DNA of 64,000 nt from Paraglaciecola sp. MB-3u-78. Its GTDB lineage: Bacteria > Pseudomonadota > Gammaproteobacteria > Enterobacterales > Alteromonadaceae. The translations under genes were made by a program, and so were the position numbers. This document shows positions 36,211 through 44,170 of this stretch, piece by piece. Numbering within the stretch: the stretch's first letter is position 1; each line of letters begins with the position of its first letter. Location: assembly GCF_002835935.1 (NCBI RefSeq), contig NZ_PJCF01000004.1:124001-188000 (forward strand). Reading direction: 5' to 3'. Below the pieces are notes generated by a model. The model did no database searches. It was not told the DNA's origin and worked only from the letters and a program-made list of their open reading frames with translations.

Positions 36211-38778
36211 ATGATGAAACCTTATAAATTTCAAGGCTTAACCATTGCAATAAGTCTAACGTTAGTTTCAAGTTCAGCCTATGCAATAGGCGAGCAAACA
36301 GCTCCTGTGACACCTGACGAGAAAATAGAACAAATTGTTGTTGTTGGCTCTCGGGGGGATCCACGTTCACTAGCCGATTCGCCTGTTCCTATTGATGTCA
36401 TCGATGGAGAAGAGTTAAGTAAATCTGGCAATACTGATATGCTAGAACTCCTTAAAGGAGCTATTCCTTCGCTAAATGTTCACGTCAATCCTATCAGTGA
36501 TGCGGCAACCCTGATCCGTCCGGCTAACCTACGTGGCTTACCATCAGATAGTACGTTAATTTTACTTAATGGCAAACGTCGTCACCGCGCCTCAGTTATC
36601 ACCTTCTTAGGTGGTGGTATCAACGATGGATCACAAGGTCCTGATATTTCGGTTATTCCAAGCATAGCCTTAAAACAGGTTGAAGTATTACGCGACGGTG
36701 CTGCGGCGCAGTATGGTTCGGATGCTATTGCCGGTGTTATAAACTTTGTGCTAAAAGACTATAGTGAAGGTGGCACACTTGAAGCGCGCATCGGCCAGTA
36801 CTATGAGGGCGACGGTACACTCGCCCAAATCGCAGGTAACATAGGTTTACCTCTTTCTTATGATGGTTTTGTCAACTTGAGTTTCCAATTGAAAAATGCT
36901 GCTGCGACTAGTCGCAGCTCGCAAATCCCAGATGCACAAGCTTTGATTGATGCAGGTAATAGCGCTGTTCCTTCCATAACCCAATTTTGGGGCTCACCTG
37001 AAATTAAAGATGACATTACAGTATTTGGTAACCTTGGCTTAGACATAAATAAAGATAAAAAATTCTACATGTTTGGTAACTATTCAAAGCGAGATGTAAG
37101 AGGTGGTTTCTACTTTCGTCATCCTCATACACGTGGCCAAGTCTACAGTGATGGAGATACTGATGGTGATGGTGTTAGAAACTTGCTGATAGGTGACCTA
37201 GATGGCTTAAACTCTGGTCAATCATGTGATCCGGTTAACATTACTACGGGTAACGTCCTAACACAGCAAGATTACCTTAATAATGTAGCAAATAATGATA
37301 ATTGTTTTGCCTTTAACGAAATATTACCGGGCGGTTTTACGCCAAACTTTGGTGGCGAAATCACTGATACTTCGCTAGTTATAGGCACCCGTGGTGAATA
37401 CGAAAGTATCTTGTATGATTTCAGCGGCTCTGTCGGGCGTAATGCCTCAACCTATTTTATATACAATACTATTAACCCCTCAATGGGACCTGAATCCCCT
37501 CGTGATTTTAATCCGGGCAAATATATTCAGTTAGAGAAATACGTTAACTTGAATTTGGTTAAGAACATTGATGTTGGCTTATACGAGAACTTAAACCTGG
37601 CTGGTGGCATTGAGTGGCACGAAGAAACCTTCTCAGTAGAGAGTGACGATCCTACTTCATATGAAGTAGGTCCGTTAACCGAACAGGGCTTTGGCATTGG
37701 CTCGAACGGTTTCCCAGGCTTTCAACCTTCACAATTGGGTGACTTTACTGATAGGAACTATGCTGCTTATATTGATGTGGAAGCTTACTACACCGAAAAC
37801 TTTATGATGAGTTACGCCCTTCGCTATGAAGACTATGACACCTTTGGTTCAACCACCAACTATAAAGTCTCAGCGCTATACGAGGTAAATGATGAACTTT
37901 CTATACGAGCCTCTACCAGTACCGGTTTTCGTGCACCGACGGTTGGCCAAGCCAACGTGAGTAACGTTTCTAGCAACTTTGTTGCCGGGAAAATAGTTGA
38001 TACTGTATTACTATCACCAACTACCCTGATTTCAGAACAGTTAGGTGGTATTGAGCTGACGCCGGAAGAGTCGAAAAACTATACTTTCGGCTTAGTATAC
38101 AACTATGGTGAATTCTTCTTCACTGCTGACTATTACAGCATTAAAGTTACTGACCGTATTACTCAGTCAAATAATATTACCTTGTCAGAGAGTGATAAGA
38201 GCATTTTAAAAGCTGCTGGTGTGCCCAATGTAGAGCAATTGGCACAAGTTCGTTTCTTTACCAACGATTTTGACACCATGACACAAGGTGTTGACTTGGT
38301 TGCTAATTATGCAACCGTCTTGTTTGGTGGCTATACTAAGTTGAGTGCAGGGTATAACTGGAATGACACTAGGGTTGATAATTTCTCTGAAATAACAGGC
38401 GATTTCAAAGTGAAACGTTTAGAGAAGGATCTTCCGCAACAACGGGCTATTTTTACTGTGACTCAGGATTGGGAAGATTTAAGCGCCATGGTGCGTGTAA
38501 ACTATTATGGTGAATACCACGCAGTCCACATAGACTGGCATGCAACGGCTAAAACAGCTTCGGCTTCAGTCACTTTAGATGCACAAGTTACTTACTTTGT
38601 TAGCGACGGCGTAAATATCACTTTAGGCGCACAAAATCTCCTTGACCAACAAGCGGAAGAAATTGATTTTGACGCCTTTGATTTACCGAACAACAATTGG
38701 GGTGGTAAGTACTATGAAACGTCACCTTATGGTTTTAACGGTGGTTTTTATTACATTAGTGTCAAGTATAGCTTTTAA
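36211..38778 (+). CDS. TonB-dependent outer-membrane receptor
   Basis: The product is 855 residues (or one fewer if ATG 36214 is used), with a signal peptide (about 1-26), a TonB-box-like EQIVVVGSR, a plug domain (SPVPIDVIDGEELSKSG ... LRGLPSDSTLILLNGKRRHR ... VEVLRDGAAAQYGSDAIAGVINFVLK) and a 22-strand-type barrel ending in KYSF. The plug is of the kind with the wide GxQGPDIS insertion seen in receptors for organic substrates in Alteromonadales. A calcium-like DTDGDGV loop occurs at about residue 313. The substrate is unknown. Confidence 0.9.
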   Translation: MMKPYKFQGLTIAISLTLVSSSAYAIGEQTAPVTPDEKIEQIVVVGSRGDPRSLADSPVPIDVIDGEELSKSGNTDMLELLKGAIPSLNVHVNPISDAATLIRPANLRGLPSDSTLILLNGKRRHRASVITFLGGGINDGSQGPDISVIPSIALKQVEVLRDGAAAQYGSDAIAGVINFVLKDYSEGGTLEARIGQYYEGDGTLAQIAGNIGLPLSYDGFVNLSFQLKNAAATSRSSQIPDAQALIDAGNSAVPSITQFWGSPEIKDDITVFGNLGLDINKDKKFYMFGNYSKRDVRGGFYFRHPHTRGQVYSDGDTDGDGVRNLLIGDLDGLNSGQSCDPVNITTGNVLTQQDYLNNVANNDNCFAFNEILPGGFTPNFGGEITDTSLVIGTRGEYESILYDFSGSVGRNASTYFIYNTINPSMGPESPRDFNPGKYIQLEKYVNLNLVKNIDVGLYENLNLAGGIEWHEETFSVESDDPTSYEVGPLTEQGFGIGSNGFPGFQPSQLGDFTDRNYAAYIDVEAYYTENFMMSYALRYEDYDTFGSTTNYKVSALYEVNDELSIRASTSTGFRAPTVGQANVSNVSSNFVAGKIVDTVLLSPTTLISEQLGGIELTPEESKNYTFGLVYNYGEFFFTADYYSIKVTDRITQSNNITLSESDKSILKAAGVPNVEQLAQVRFFTNDFDTMTQGVDLVANYATVLFGGYTKLSAGYNWNDTRVDNFSEITGDFKVKRLEKDLPQQRAIFTVTQDWEDLSAMVRVNYYGEYHAVHIDWHATAKTASASVTLDAQVTYFVSDGVNITLGAQNLLDQQAEEIDFDAFDLPNNNWGGKYYETSPYGFNGGFYYISVKYSF

Positions 38779-38970
38779 AGCCCCTTCAATTAACCTAACT
38801 TCCCATGTACATTCACATTAGCTCTCTGAATTGTCCTGACTAACCTAGATATATAAGAATCAACCTAAAACATGATTAACGCGAATAAGCGTAATTTAAT
38901 CAAGGTTGATGTAACCGTGCTCTGCTGTCCCAAGAATTAGCTAAACAGGGCGTTTGGGTGAGTTTACATT

Positions 38971-39113
38971 ATGTGGTCAGTTGAATTATTACTTAAACCT
39001 ATAAACTGTTTCCTTCACTGCCAAACCTCACAAAGCTGGGTTGATGAGGCTGTTAAACCCGAAACCAGCCATGTCAGCTGATTGATCACGCTAACTGTGA
39101 GATTAGGTGTGCA
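38971..39113 (+). pseudogene. truncated miaE 5' end, copy 3
   Basis: The sequence reads M(W)SVELLLKPINCFLHC...SWVDEAVKPE and then shifts frame before DHANCEI. Homology ends at about 39105, the same codons as in copies 1 and 2, and GGTGTGCA follows (39106-39113). TCAGTTGAATTATTACTTAA is shared with copy 2. Confidence 0.75.
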
Positions 39114-39156
39114 ACAGTTAATATGATTTACTGTGTGAGAAAACCGAACATTGGTG

Positions 39157-39206
39157 TTGGACCGTCCAATCTTTTTTTTGATTTAAGTAATCCATTGGAT
39201 TATAAT
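39157..39206 (+). promoter_or_regulatory. palindrome and promoter of the RelE/HigA module
   Basis: TTGGACCGTCCAA (39157-39169) is a 6-1-6 palindrome followed by a T8 run; it could be an operator or a weak terminator of upstream transcription. TTGATT (39179-39184), 16 bp and TATAAT (39201-39206) form a good sigma-70 promoter whose start would fall at or next to the toxin ATG at 39213. Confidence 0.5.
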
Positions 39207-39212
39207 TTTTGT

Positions 39213-39560
39213 ATGCTTACGACGATAACTGAACTGCCAGAGTACATCAAACGTGCAGATTCATTGCTAAGTGAATCAGAACGTAAAGATGTAATCGACT
39301 ATCTTTCTGAACATCCTAAAGCAGGAGACATTATGGAAGGTACTGGAGGTATTCGTAAGATACGGTGGAGTAGAGCGAACAAAGGCAAAAGTGGCGGTGT
39401 TAGAGTCATCTATTACTATCACGATGAACGTATTCCTTTGTATCTTCTTACCATGTTTGGAAAGAACGAACGCGCAAATTTGTCAAAAGCTGACAGAAAT
39501 GCGCTTGGACGACTGGTTGGAATTCTTATTACAAACGCTTTGGAGAATAATCATGGCTAA
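39213..39560 (+). CDS. RelE/HigB-family toxin
   Basis: ATG 39213 gives 115 residues, starting MLTTITELPEYIKRADSLL. The RelE-fold segments are GGIRKIRWSRANKGKSGGVRVIYYY, then IPLYLLTMFGKNERANLSKADRNALGRLV, matching RelE/HigB-2 toxins, with basic residues for mRNA cleavage. The end overlaps the antitoxin start by 8 bp. The toxin-first order is that of HigBA-type modules. No ribosome binding site is visible. Confidence 0.88.
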   Translation: MLTTITELPEYIKRADSLLSESERKDVIDYLSEHPKAGDIMEGTGGIRKIRWSRANKGKSGGVRVIYYYHDERIPLYLLTMFGKNERANLSKADRNALGRLVGILITNALENNHG

Positions 39561-39837
39561 CGCATTTGATAGTATAGCTCAGGGACTTCAAGAGGCTATA
39601 GATTTCAATGATGGAAAAGAAGTTGCGGCGAAGACTCACAGACCGCCTCATGTTGACGTTGCTGAGATACGCCACGGACTGGGCTTAACCCAGATGGAGT
39701 TTGCTTCAAAATTCTGTATCAGTGTATCTACGCTCCGGCATTGGGAAAGAGGTGACCGCAATCCACATGGTCCAGCTTTAGCACTATTAAATGTTGTAGC
39801 CAAAGAACCTCAAGCGGTAATGCGAGCTCTGGGTTAA
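39553..39837 (+). CDS. HigA-like helix-turn-helix antitoxin
   Basis: The product is 94 residues. VAEIRHGLGLTQMEFASKFCISVSTLRHWERGDRNPHGPALALLNVVAKEP is a Cro/XRE-type helix-turn-helix of HigA antitoxins partnered with RelE/HigB-2 toxins. The start overlaps the toxin gene. A partly deleted relative of this gene lies at 31022-31139, also just before a miaE 5' end. Confidence 0.9.
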   Translation: MANAFDSIAQGLQEAIDFNDGKEVAAKTHRPPHVDVAEIRHGLGLTQMEFASKFCISVSTLRHWERGDRNPHGPALALLNVVAKEPQAVMRALG

Positions 39838-39991
39838 TAGACAAATAGTAGCGAACGCGACAAAGTATGAGGCATTGCTTCGGATGCAATTGTCCGTCTT
39901 TGTTGTATTTTTCCTTTCAGGGTCAAGTGCTAGCTTTCTAGTAGTAGACAATTACTACGTAAATTTTCAAAAGAAACGAATTTATTAAATA

Positions 39992-40750
39992 ATGAGCATC
40001 AAACAACTATTACTTCCTATCAACAGTTTCCTTCTATGTTCAACCCCACAAGCCTGGATTGACGAAGCAGTCAAACCCGAAAATTTGCCAAATTTGCTGC
40101 GGGACCACGCTAATTGTGAGCTCAAAGCCGCGCAAACCGCTATGTTGTTATTGCGCCGTTATGCGGTTGATCAGCAAAGTGGTGATGCTTTATTAGAGTG
40201 GCTAAAACCTTATGAGGACTTTGTATACCGCAAAATAGGTATAGGTGATTTTAGTGACCACATCAACTTATCAAAAAGGCTGATCAGTAAATCTGAGTTT
40301 GAACATGGCGATGAACTAATCAGTAAAATGGTGTTGTTAATTAAAGAAGAGTTACATCATTTTGAACAAGTTTGGGAAATTATGCAGAGTAGGGGAGTGG
40401 CTTACGACAATCTTACCGCGTCTCGTTATGCCAGAGGTATGATGAAAGGTGTACGCACCCATGAACCCGCTAAACTCAGTGATACGTTAATTTGTGGTGC
40501 TTATATTGAAGCCCGCTCTTGTGAACGTTTTGCTAAGTTAGCGCCGCACTTAGATGCGGAGTTAGAGACCTTTTATACGTCTTTGTTACGCAGCGAAGCG
40601 AGGCATTTCCAAGACTATTTAACCTTAGCCACTAAAGTCAGTGGGACTAACATTAATGAAAGAGTCATTTTTTTTGGTGAAAAAGAAGCTAAGCTTATTC
40701 AAATGCCAGATCAAGAATTTCGCTTTCATAGTGGCTTGCCTCAGCCATAA
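39992..40750 (+). CDS. miaE: tRNA-(ms[2]io[6]A)-hydroxylase MiaE
   Basis: MiaE is a non-heme di-iron enzyme that hydroxylates ms2i6A37 in tRNA. The product is 252 residues with the iron-ligand helices NCELKAAQTAML (Glu43), EELHHFEQVWEIM and SEARHFQDYL. The first about 45 codons are duplicated three times upstream as truncated copies. The crossover point falls inside the first ligand helix, so only this copy is functional. It is convergent with the TPR/LysM gene. Confidence 0.93.
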   Translation: MSIKQLLLPINSFLLCSTPQAWIDEAVKPENLPNLLRDHANCELKAAQTAMLLLRRYAVDQQSGDALLEWLKPYEDFVYRKIGIGDFSDHINLSKRLISKSEFEHGDELISKMVLLIKEELHHFEQVWEIMQSRGVAYDNLTASRYARGMMKGVRTHEPAKLSDTLICGAYIEARSCERFAKLAPHLDAELETFYTSLLRSEARHFQDYLTLATKVSGTNINERVIFFGEKEAKLIQMPDQEFRFHSGLPQP

Positions 40751-40757
40751 TTGAGGC
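40738..40757. terminator. weak hairpin between convergent genes
   Basis: GCCTCA and TGAGGC form a 6-bp stem over the miaE stop codon, in the 15-bp gap to the convergent gene. There are no T-tracts. Confidence 0.25.
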
Positions 40758-40765
40758 TTGGCATC

Positions 40766-41557
40766 TTAGGGAATGGGGCGTATGCGTATTTTTGTCCCTA
40801 TTGAAATATCATCGATGACTAAGTTGGGATTCCAAGACATTAACTCTGGTGTCGTCACTCCGTAACGTTTCGACAGTTGATAAAGGTTTTCACCTATTTG
40901 ATTGGCTATCTCTGATTGTTCCAGTGCCCGGTATACCTCAAAAGCGGTCCATAACATTTTTGCATCGATTTTATTTTTTGTTACTTCATACTGGTTAATT
41001 AACTGTTGGGCGGTTGGATATTGTTTTTGCTCAATAGCCATTCTGGCAAGTGCAAGGTAAGCTTGGTGCGCTAACTGTTGCGTGACATCAAGTTGCTGCA
41101 ACCATTTTTGTGCTTCATCAAAGTGTTGTTCATTGAAAAAGCACAAACCTATTTGGGTTAATGCGCTATTTTTCAAAATATTCACTGTAGGGCTGGCATT
41201 TAGAGTCTTATCTTGTGGAGTATTTGCAACCAATGCTGCAGCATAACCTTGCAATGCGGGCCATTTTTTTTGAGTGCAAAAATAGTCGATAAGCGTCACC
41301 GATACGGATTGTTTGTCGAGTTGTTCATTAGCAATTGCCTGTAAAAAAGCTTGCTGTGCTCCCTCTGCATTGCCCGACGCGGCTCGCAACTCCGCTAGTG
41401 TTAACAGCGTATTAGGCATCGCTTGAGAATTGTCGATAGTGTCGAAGGTCTTTTGTGCCTGTTTGATGTTGCCTATTAATAAGTAGGCTTTAACATAGGA
41501 GAGTGTAATAAGGGTTGAGTCAGCAACATTGATGCTTGAATAGTCTTTTTTTTGCAT
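40766..41557 (-). CDS. PilF/PilW-like TPR protein with C-terminal LysM domain
   Basis: The product is 263 residues. TPR-type helices cover about 15-210 (AYLLIGNIKQAQKTFDTI, LAELRAASGNAEGAQQAFLQAI, IGLCFFNEQHFDEAQKWLQQL, LARMAIEQKQYPTAQQLINQY), with the order and spacing of the second half of PilF/PilW, the pilotin of type IV pilus secretins. The last about 45 residues (GENLYQLSKRYGVTTPELMSWNPNL ... IGTKIRI) are a LysM peptidoglycan-binding module. No signal peptide or lipobox is seen at the chosen ATG, unlike true PilF, so either the start is lost or the protein is cytoplasmic. Function is uncertain. Confidence 0.6.
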   Translation of the reverse strand: MQKKDYSSINVADSTLITLSYVKAYLLIGNIKQAQKTFDTIDNSQAMPNTLLTLAELRAASGNAEGAQQAFLQAIANEQLDKQSVSVTLIDYFCTQKKWPALQGYAAALVANTPQDKTLNASPTVNILKNSALTQIGLCFFNEQHFDEAQKWLQQLDVTQQLAHQAYLALARMAIEQKQYPTAQQLINQYEVTKNKIDAKMLWTAFEVYRALEQSEIANQIGENLYQLSKRYGVTTPELMSWNPNLVIDDISIGTKIRIRPIP

Positions 41558-41687
41558 TTGTTAGGCCGGTTGAGCAACCGAAAAGGAATAATATCCCGCT
41601 AGCAATGATTAAATATCTAACCAACGATTTGTACCCTTTTGTTAAAGATACACTAGCTTAACGACTTTAGTATTGTTAGGTCAAATC

Positions 41688-41710
41688 AGGTCTTTGATTT
41701 ATGATGATTA
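41688..41710. repeat. REP-like repeat, left of transposase
   Basis: AGGTCTTTGATTTATGAT matches the inverted copies at 42581 and 43219 and the direct copy at 43155. Confidence 0.55.
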
Positions 41711-41727
41711 ACTATCCCGCTTACCGT

Positions 41728-42528
41728 TTAATAATGCAGTGTAAAATAATCGCCTAACTGTTTTAAGGTATACCCACCACTTTGATAGGCCTTGCAGATA
41801 GCCGTATTGCGATCCTCACTGTTAGCCAGGTAATAATCGAGTGTGTCTGGTGTAGGTTTTCTTTGGGCTGATGGTATCTCGCTTAGCTTCTGGTCTTCAT
41901 CAATTAAACGTTGCATGTTGTCGATGAATTGCTGGTCCCCCCAAATAAATTTGTTTACGCAGTGAAGACCAAAGTGATGGCTGGCCTTTTCTCTGGGCAA
42001 TAAACTGTTTATAACGCTCAATCGCCTCGGCCTTATTTTGGGCAAAGTTTGCCAATAGCCAATCAGTAAACAAGCGGGCCAGTTGCTTTGTCCTGCAGTC
42101 GACAAATAGCTACTCCATGGCCAATCAGCCGCCAAAGACACCATGTTGGCGCGCACGGGATTTAAAACATTATAGCGCACCAGCTCAAGCAGGTAGCTGT
42201 TTTTTTCTATGAGAATGGATTTATACCGGCCCTGAAATACATGTCCGACTCGATTCTGGGCACGGTTAAACGATTGTGTGTAAACGCCATTTAGTTGTCG
42301 CATACCTTTTGACAGATTAGCATTGGGGGTTTCAATAAGAAGGTGATAGTGGTTGTCCATGAGGCAATAAGCGTGACATGCCCAATTACAAATATCACTG
42401 GTCTTGTCTAAAATAGATAAAAATGATGCGCGATCGGTATCGTCCTCATAGATATCCTCCCGGCGGTCTCCCCTTGAGGTAATGTGATACAGAGCCCCCG
42501 CAAATTCCAAACGTAATGGTCTAGACAT
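41728..42528 (-). CDS. REP-associated tyrosine transposase (RAYT), with compensating frameshifts
   Basis: ATG 42528 has GGAGA upstream and gives MSRPLRLEFAGALYHITSRG, the standard RAYT start; 266 residues. The Y1 domain has the HUH motif NHYHLL and the catalytic Tyr region LVRYNVLNPVRANM. Between about 42065 and 41941 the reading frame gives residues unlike the family (GYWQTLPKIRPRR, then REKASHHFGLHCVNKF). A neighbouring frame of the same bases encodes the expected WLLANFAQNKAEAIERYKQF, then SLRKQIYLG. Thus one base was lost near 42065 and one G gained in the G6 run (41937-41942), leaving about 40 scrambled residues. It may be inactive. Confidence 0.85.
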   Translation of the reverse strand: MSRPLRLEFAGALYHITSRGDRREDIYEDDTDRASFLSILDKTSDICNWACHAYCLMDNHYHLLIETPNANLSKGMRQLNGVYTQSFNRAQNRVGHVFQGRYKSILIEKNSYLLELVRYNVLNPVRANMVSLAADWPWSSYLSTAGQSNWPACLLIGYWQTLPKIRPRRLSVINSLLPREKASHHFGLHCVNKFIWGDQQFIDNMQRLIDEDQKLSEIPSAQRKPTPDTLDYYLANSEDRNTAICKAYQSGGYTLKQLGDYFTLHY

Positions 42529-42577
42529 GGAAAGTATCTCCAAAAATCCTTTTAATAGAGGTTAGGCGAGAATTAAT

Positions 42578-42596
42578 CCAAAATCAAAGACCCCAA
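42578..42596. repeat. REP-like repeat, right of transposase
   Basis: AAATCAAAGACCCCAA is the inverted partner of the copy at 41688, so the RAYT gene is bracketed by the two. Confidence 0.55.
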
Positions 42597-42669
42597 TATT
42601 TCCTTGACATAGACATCATCAATCCTACACGACATATACAAAGGTATTTTAAGATGGCAGGGTTGCGTT

Positions 42670-43086
42670 TTGAGAAAAACGTACATGCTCGATACGAATA
42701 TTTGTTATTTTATCATGCGTCAACGCCCATTACCCTTAATAAAGGTGCTGCAGGCAAATGTAGAAAACAAAGATCGGATTGTGATATCTGCCATTACTTG
42801 CGCTGAAATGCGCTTTGGGGCAATTGGCAAGAAAGCAGCACCGAAGCACAACACCATAGTTGATGAATTTATGTCACGTATTGATAGTGTTTTATCATGG
42901 GATAAAGAGGCTGTTGACGCTACCACTGCCATTAAAAAAGCATTAAGTGACACAGGCACACCCATTGGTGCAAATGATACCGCAATAGCAGGTCATGCTA
43001 TTGCTAGTGACTGCGTGTTGGTTACTAACAACACCAAAGAATTTGAACGCGTACCCGCTCTTCATCTTGAAGATTGGACGAGGTAA
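42670..43086 (+). CDS. VapC-type PIN toxin without visible antitoxin
   Basis: The product is 138 residues from TTG 42670, or 133 from ATG 42685. The VapC signature MLDTNICYFIMRQRP, Glu in TCAEMRFGA, GANDTAIAGHA and TNNTKEF are all present, so the ribonuclease site is intact. VapB antitoxins normally precede vapC with a few bp overlap. Here only about 140 bp separate it from the divergent transposase and no helix or AbrB-type frame is found. It may have been cut from its antitoxin by the transposase insertion or depend on one encoded elsewhere. Confidence 0.85.
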   Translation: MRKTYMLDTNICYFIMRQRPLPLIKVLQANVENKDRIVISAITCAEMRFGAIGKKAAPKHNTIVDEFMSRIDSVLSWDKEAVDATTAIKKALSDTGTPIGANDTAIAGHAIASDCVLVTNNTKEFERVPALHLEDWTR

Positions 43087-43490
43087 CAAAACTGGGGTGT
43101 AGAGGTTAAGTTGACCTTGATCCTGCTCCCAGTTTTATATTAACCAGAACCTCCGGGTCTTTGATTTAGGTTTTTATCACTAATTTTCTTTTGTTAGTGC
43201 TTAGAAGAGTATCGATCATAAATCAAAGACCCCAACCCTCTTGACTCCGACCCTTCTATAGGTTCGTTAAAAACTAAAAATTAAAAAAAGCAGCAAAAGA
43301 TCATGTTGTCACTGCTTCCAAAAATAAATGCTTGTTTAGTATTTTATGTTGGTTTTTATCTTATCTGTTGCGATATCAAGCTCAGGGAAACGTATCGACT
43401 TCCCTCTCTAGAGTCGTTGAAAAATAGTCAATAGATGTTCAATAATTAATGAGACATCATATTATTCGACGTTAAGAATAGTTGAAATCC
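43087..43490. other. intergenic region with REP pair
   Basis: These 404 bp contain the inverted REP pair at 43155-43235. Nothing else was recognised. Confidence 0.4.
43155..43235. repeat. REP-like inverted pair
   Basis: GGGTCTTTGATTTA at 43155-43168 and TAAATCAAAGACCC at 43219-43232 are perfect inverses 50 bp apart, the same sequence as flanks the RAYT gene. The arrangement resembles the paired REP units (BIMEs) mobilised by RAYTs. Confidence 0.65.
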
Positions 43491-44117
43491 TCACAAAAAA
43501 TTGTTGATGACTATGTTAGGTAAAAACTTTGAGGAAGAGGCTACAACTGCATTGGTTTTAAAGTTAATTATACGGGCATTAACAACCAAACCTCTGCTAT
43601 TTCTCAGCATAGTACCGGTTAACACATACCCAATATTCACATTGTTATAAAATTGACCCATGTCCCGTGAAAATGCAAAATCACCTTTGTCGTTAACATC
43701 AAGTACACCCATTAACTTATGATCTGCGACGGGCAGTCCTATTTGTTGCAGGTCGTTGATAAAAGACTCGGCTAATTGGATGCCTAGTGAATCGGTGTTT
43801 TGTAATGACGAGTCTAAATGCACAAAAGAAGCGACTACTATAAGTTCATCAACTTGCATGCCTCGAACATCTCTTTGCAAGTCTGCTGCCATTTGTTCGG
43901 TATATTCGCTCAGTCTATTAAAGTGCAAATCGGTGCTAAATAAACTCGGGTGAGATTTAATCATTATATTCTGTAGCACCATATCTTGACATGTATAAAA
44001 CGTACCATCATCGTTAGCGCATAGCCTTTCAGTGCTCTGTGATAGCTCTAACATTGAGCAAGCACTCAGGGCCGTACTTAAAAATGCAATACCCATTAAT
44101 TTTGTTATCTTTAACAT
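43491..44117 (-). CDS. FlgO-like lipoprotein 1
   Basis: The product is 208 residues with a lipobox ending SACS (Cys20). Mature-domain blocks YTEQMAADLQRDV, IVVASFVHLDSSLQNTDSLGIQLAESFINDL and YVLTGTMLRNSRGLVVNARIINFKTNAVVASS are those of FlgO, a Vibrio outer-membrane lipoprotein linked to flagellar stability. It is the third of three tandem relatives; no flagellar gene is nearby, so a flagellar role is not implied. Confidence 0.82.
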   Translation of the reverse strand: MLKITKLMGIAFLSTALSACSMLELSQSTERLCANDDGTFYTCQDMVLQNIMIKSHPSLFSTDLHFNRLSEYTEQMAADLQRDVRGMQVDELIVVASFVHLDSSLQNTDSLGIQLAESFINDLQQIGLPVADHKLMGVLDVNDKGDFAFSRDMGQFYNNVNIGYVLTGTMLRNSRGLVVNARIINFKTNAVVASSSKFLPNIVINNFL

Positions 44118-44170
44118 TATATTACTTCCAAATAAATGCAGTAAGTTTGTCGGCTCTTCATCTTTAAACC

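Larger units (their letters stand above)
38779..39212. other. intergenic region with miaE remnant
   Basis: The only recognisable content of these 434 bp is miaE copy 3 and a hairpin at 39157-39179. Directly before the remnant lies GGGTGAGTTTACATT, nearly the same as a segment at 30569-30583. Confidence 0.4.

Noticed and set aside
30741-40750. Toxin-antitoxin array as a chromosomal integron
   Set aside because: The units are divided by miaE 5' fragments rather than attC-like sites, and cassette genes are not all in one orientation.
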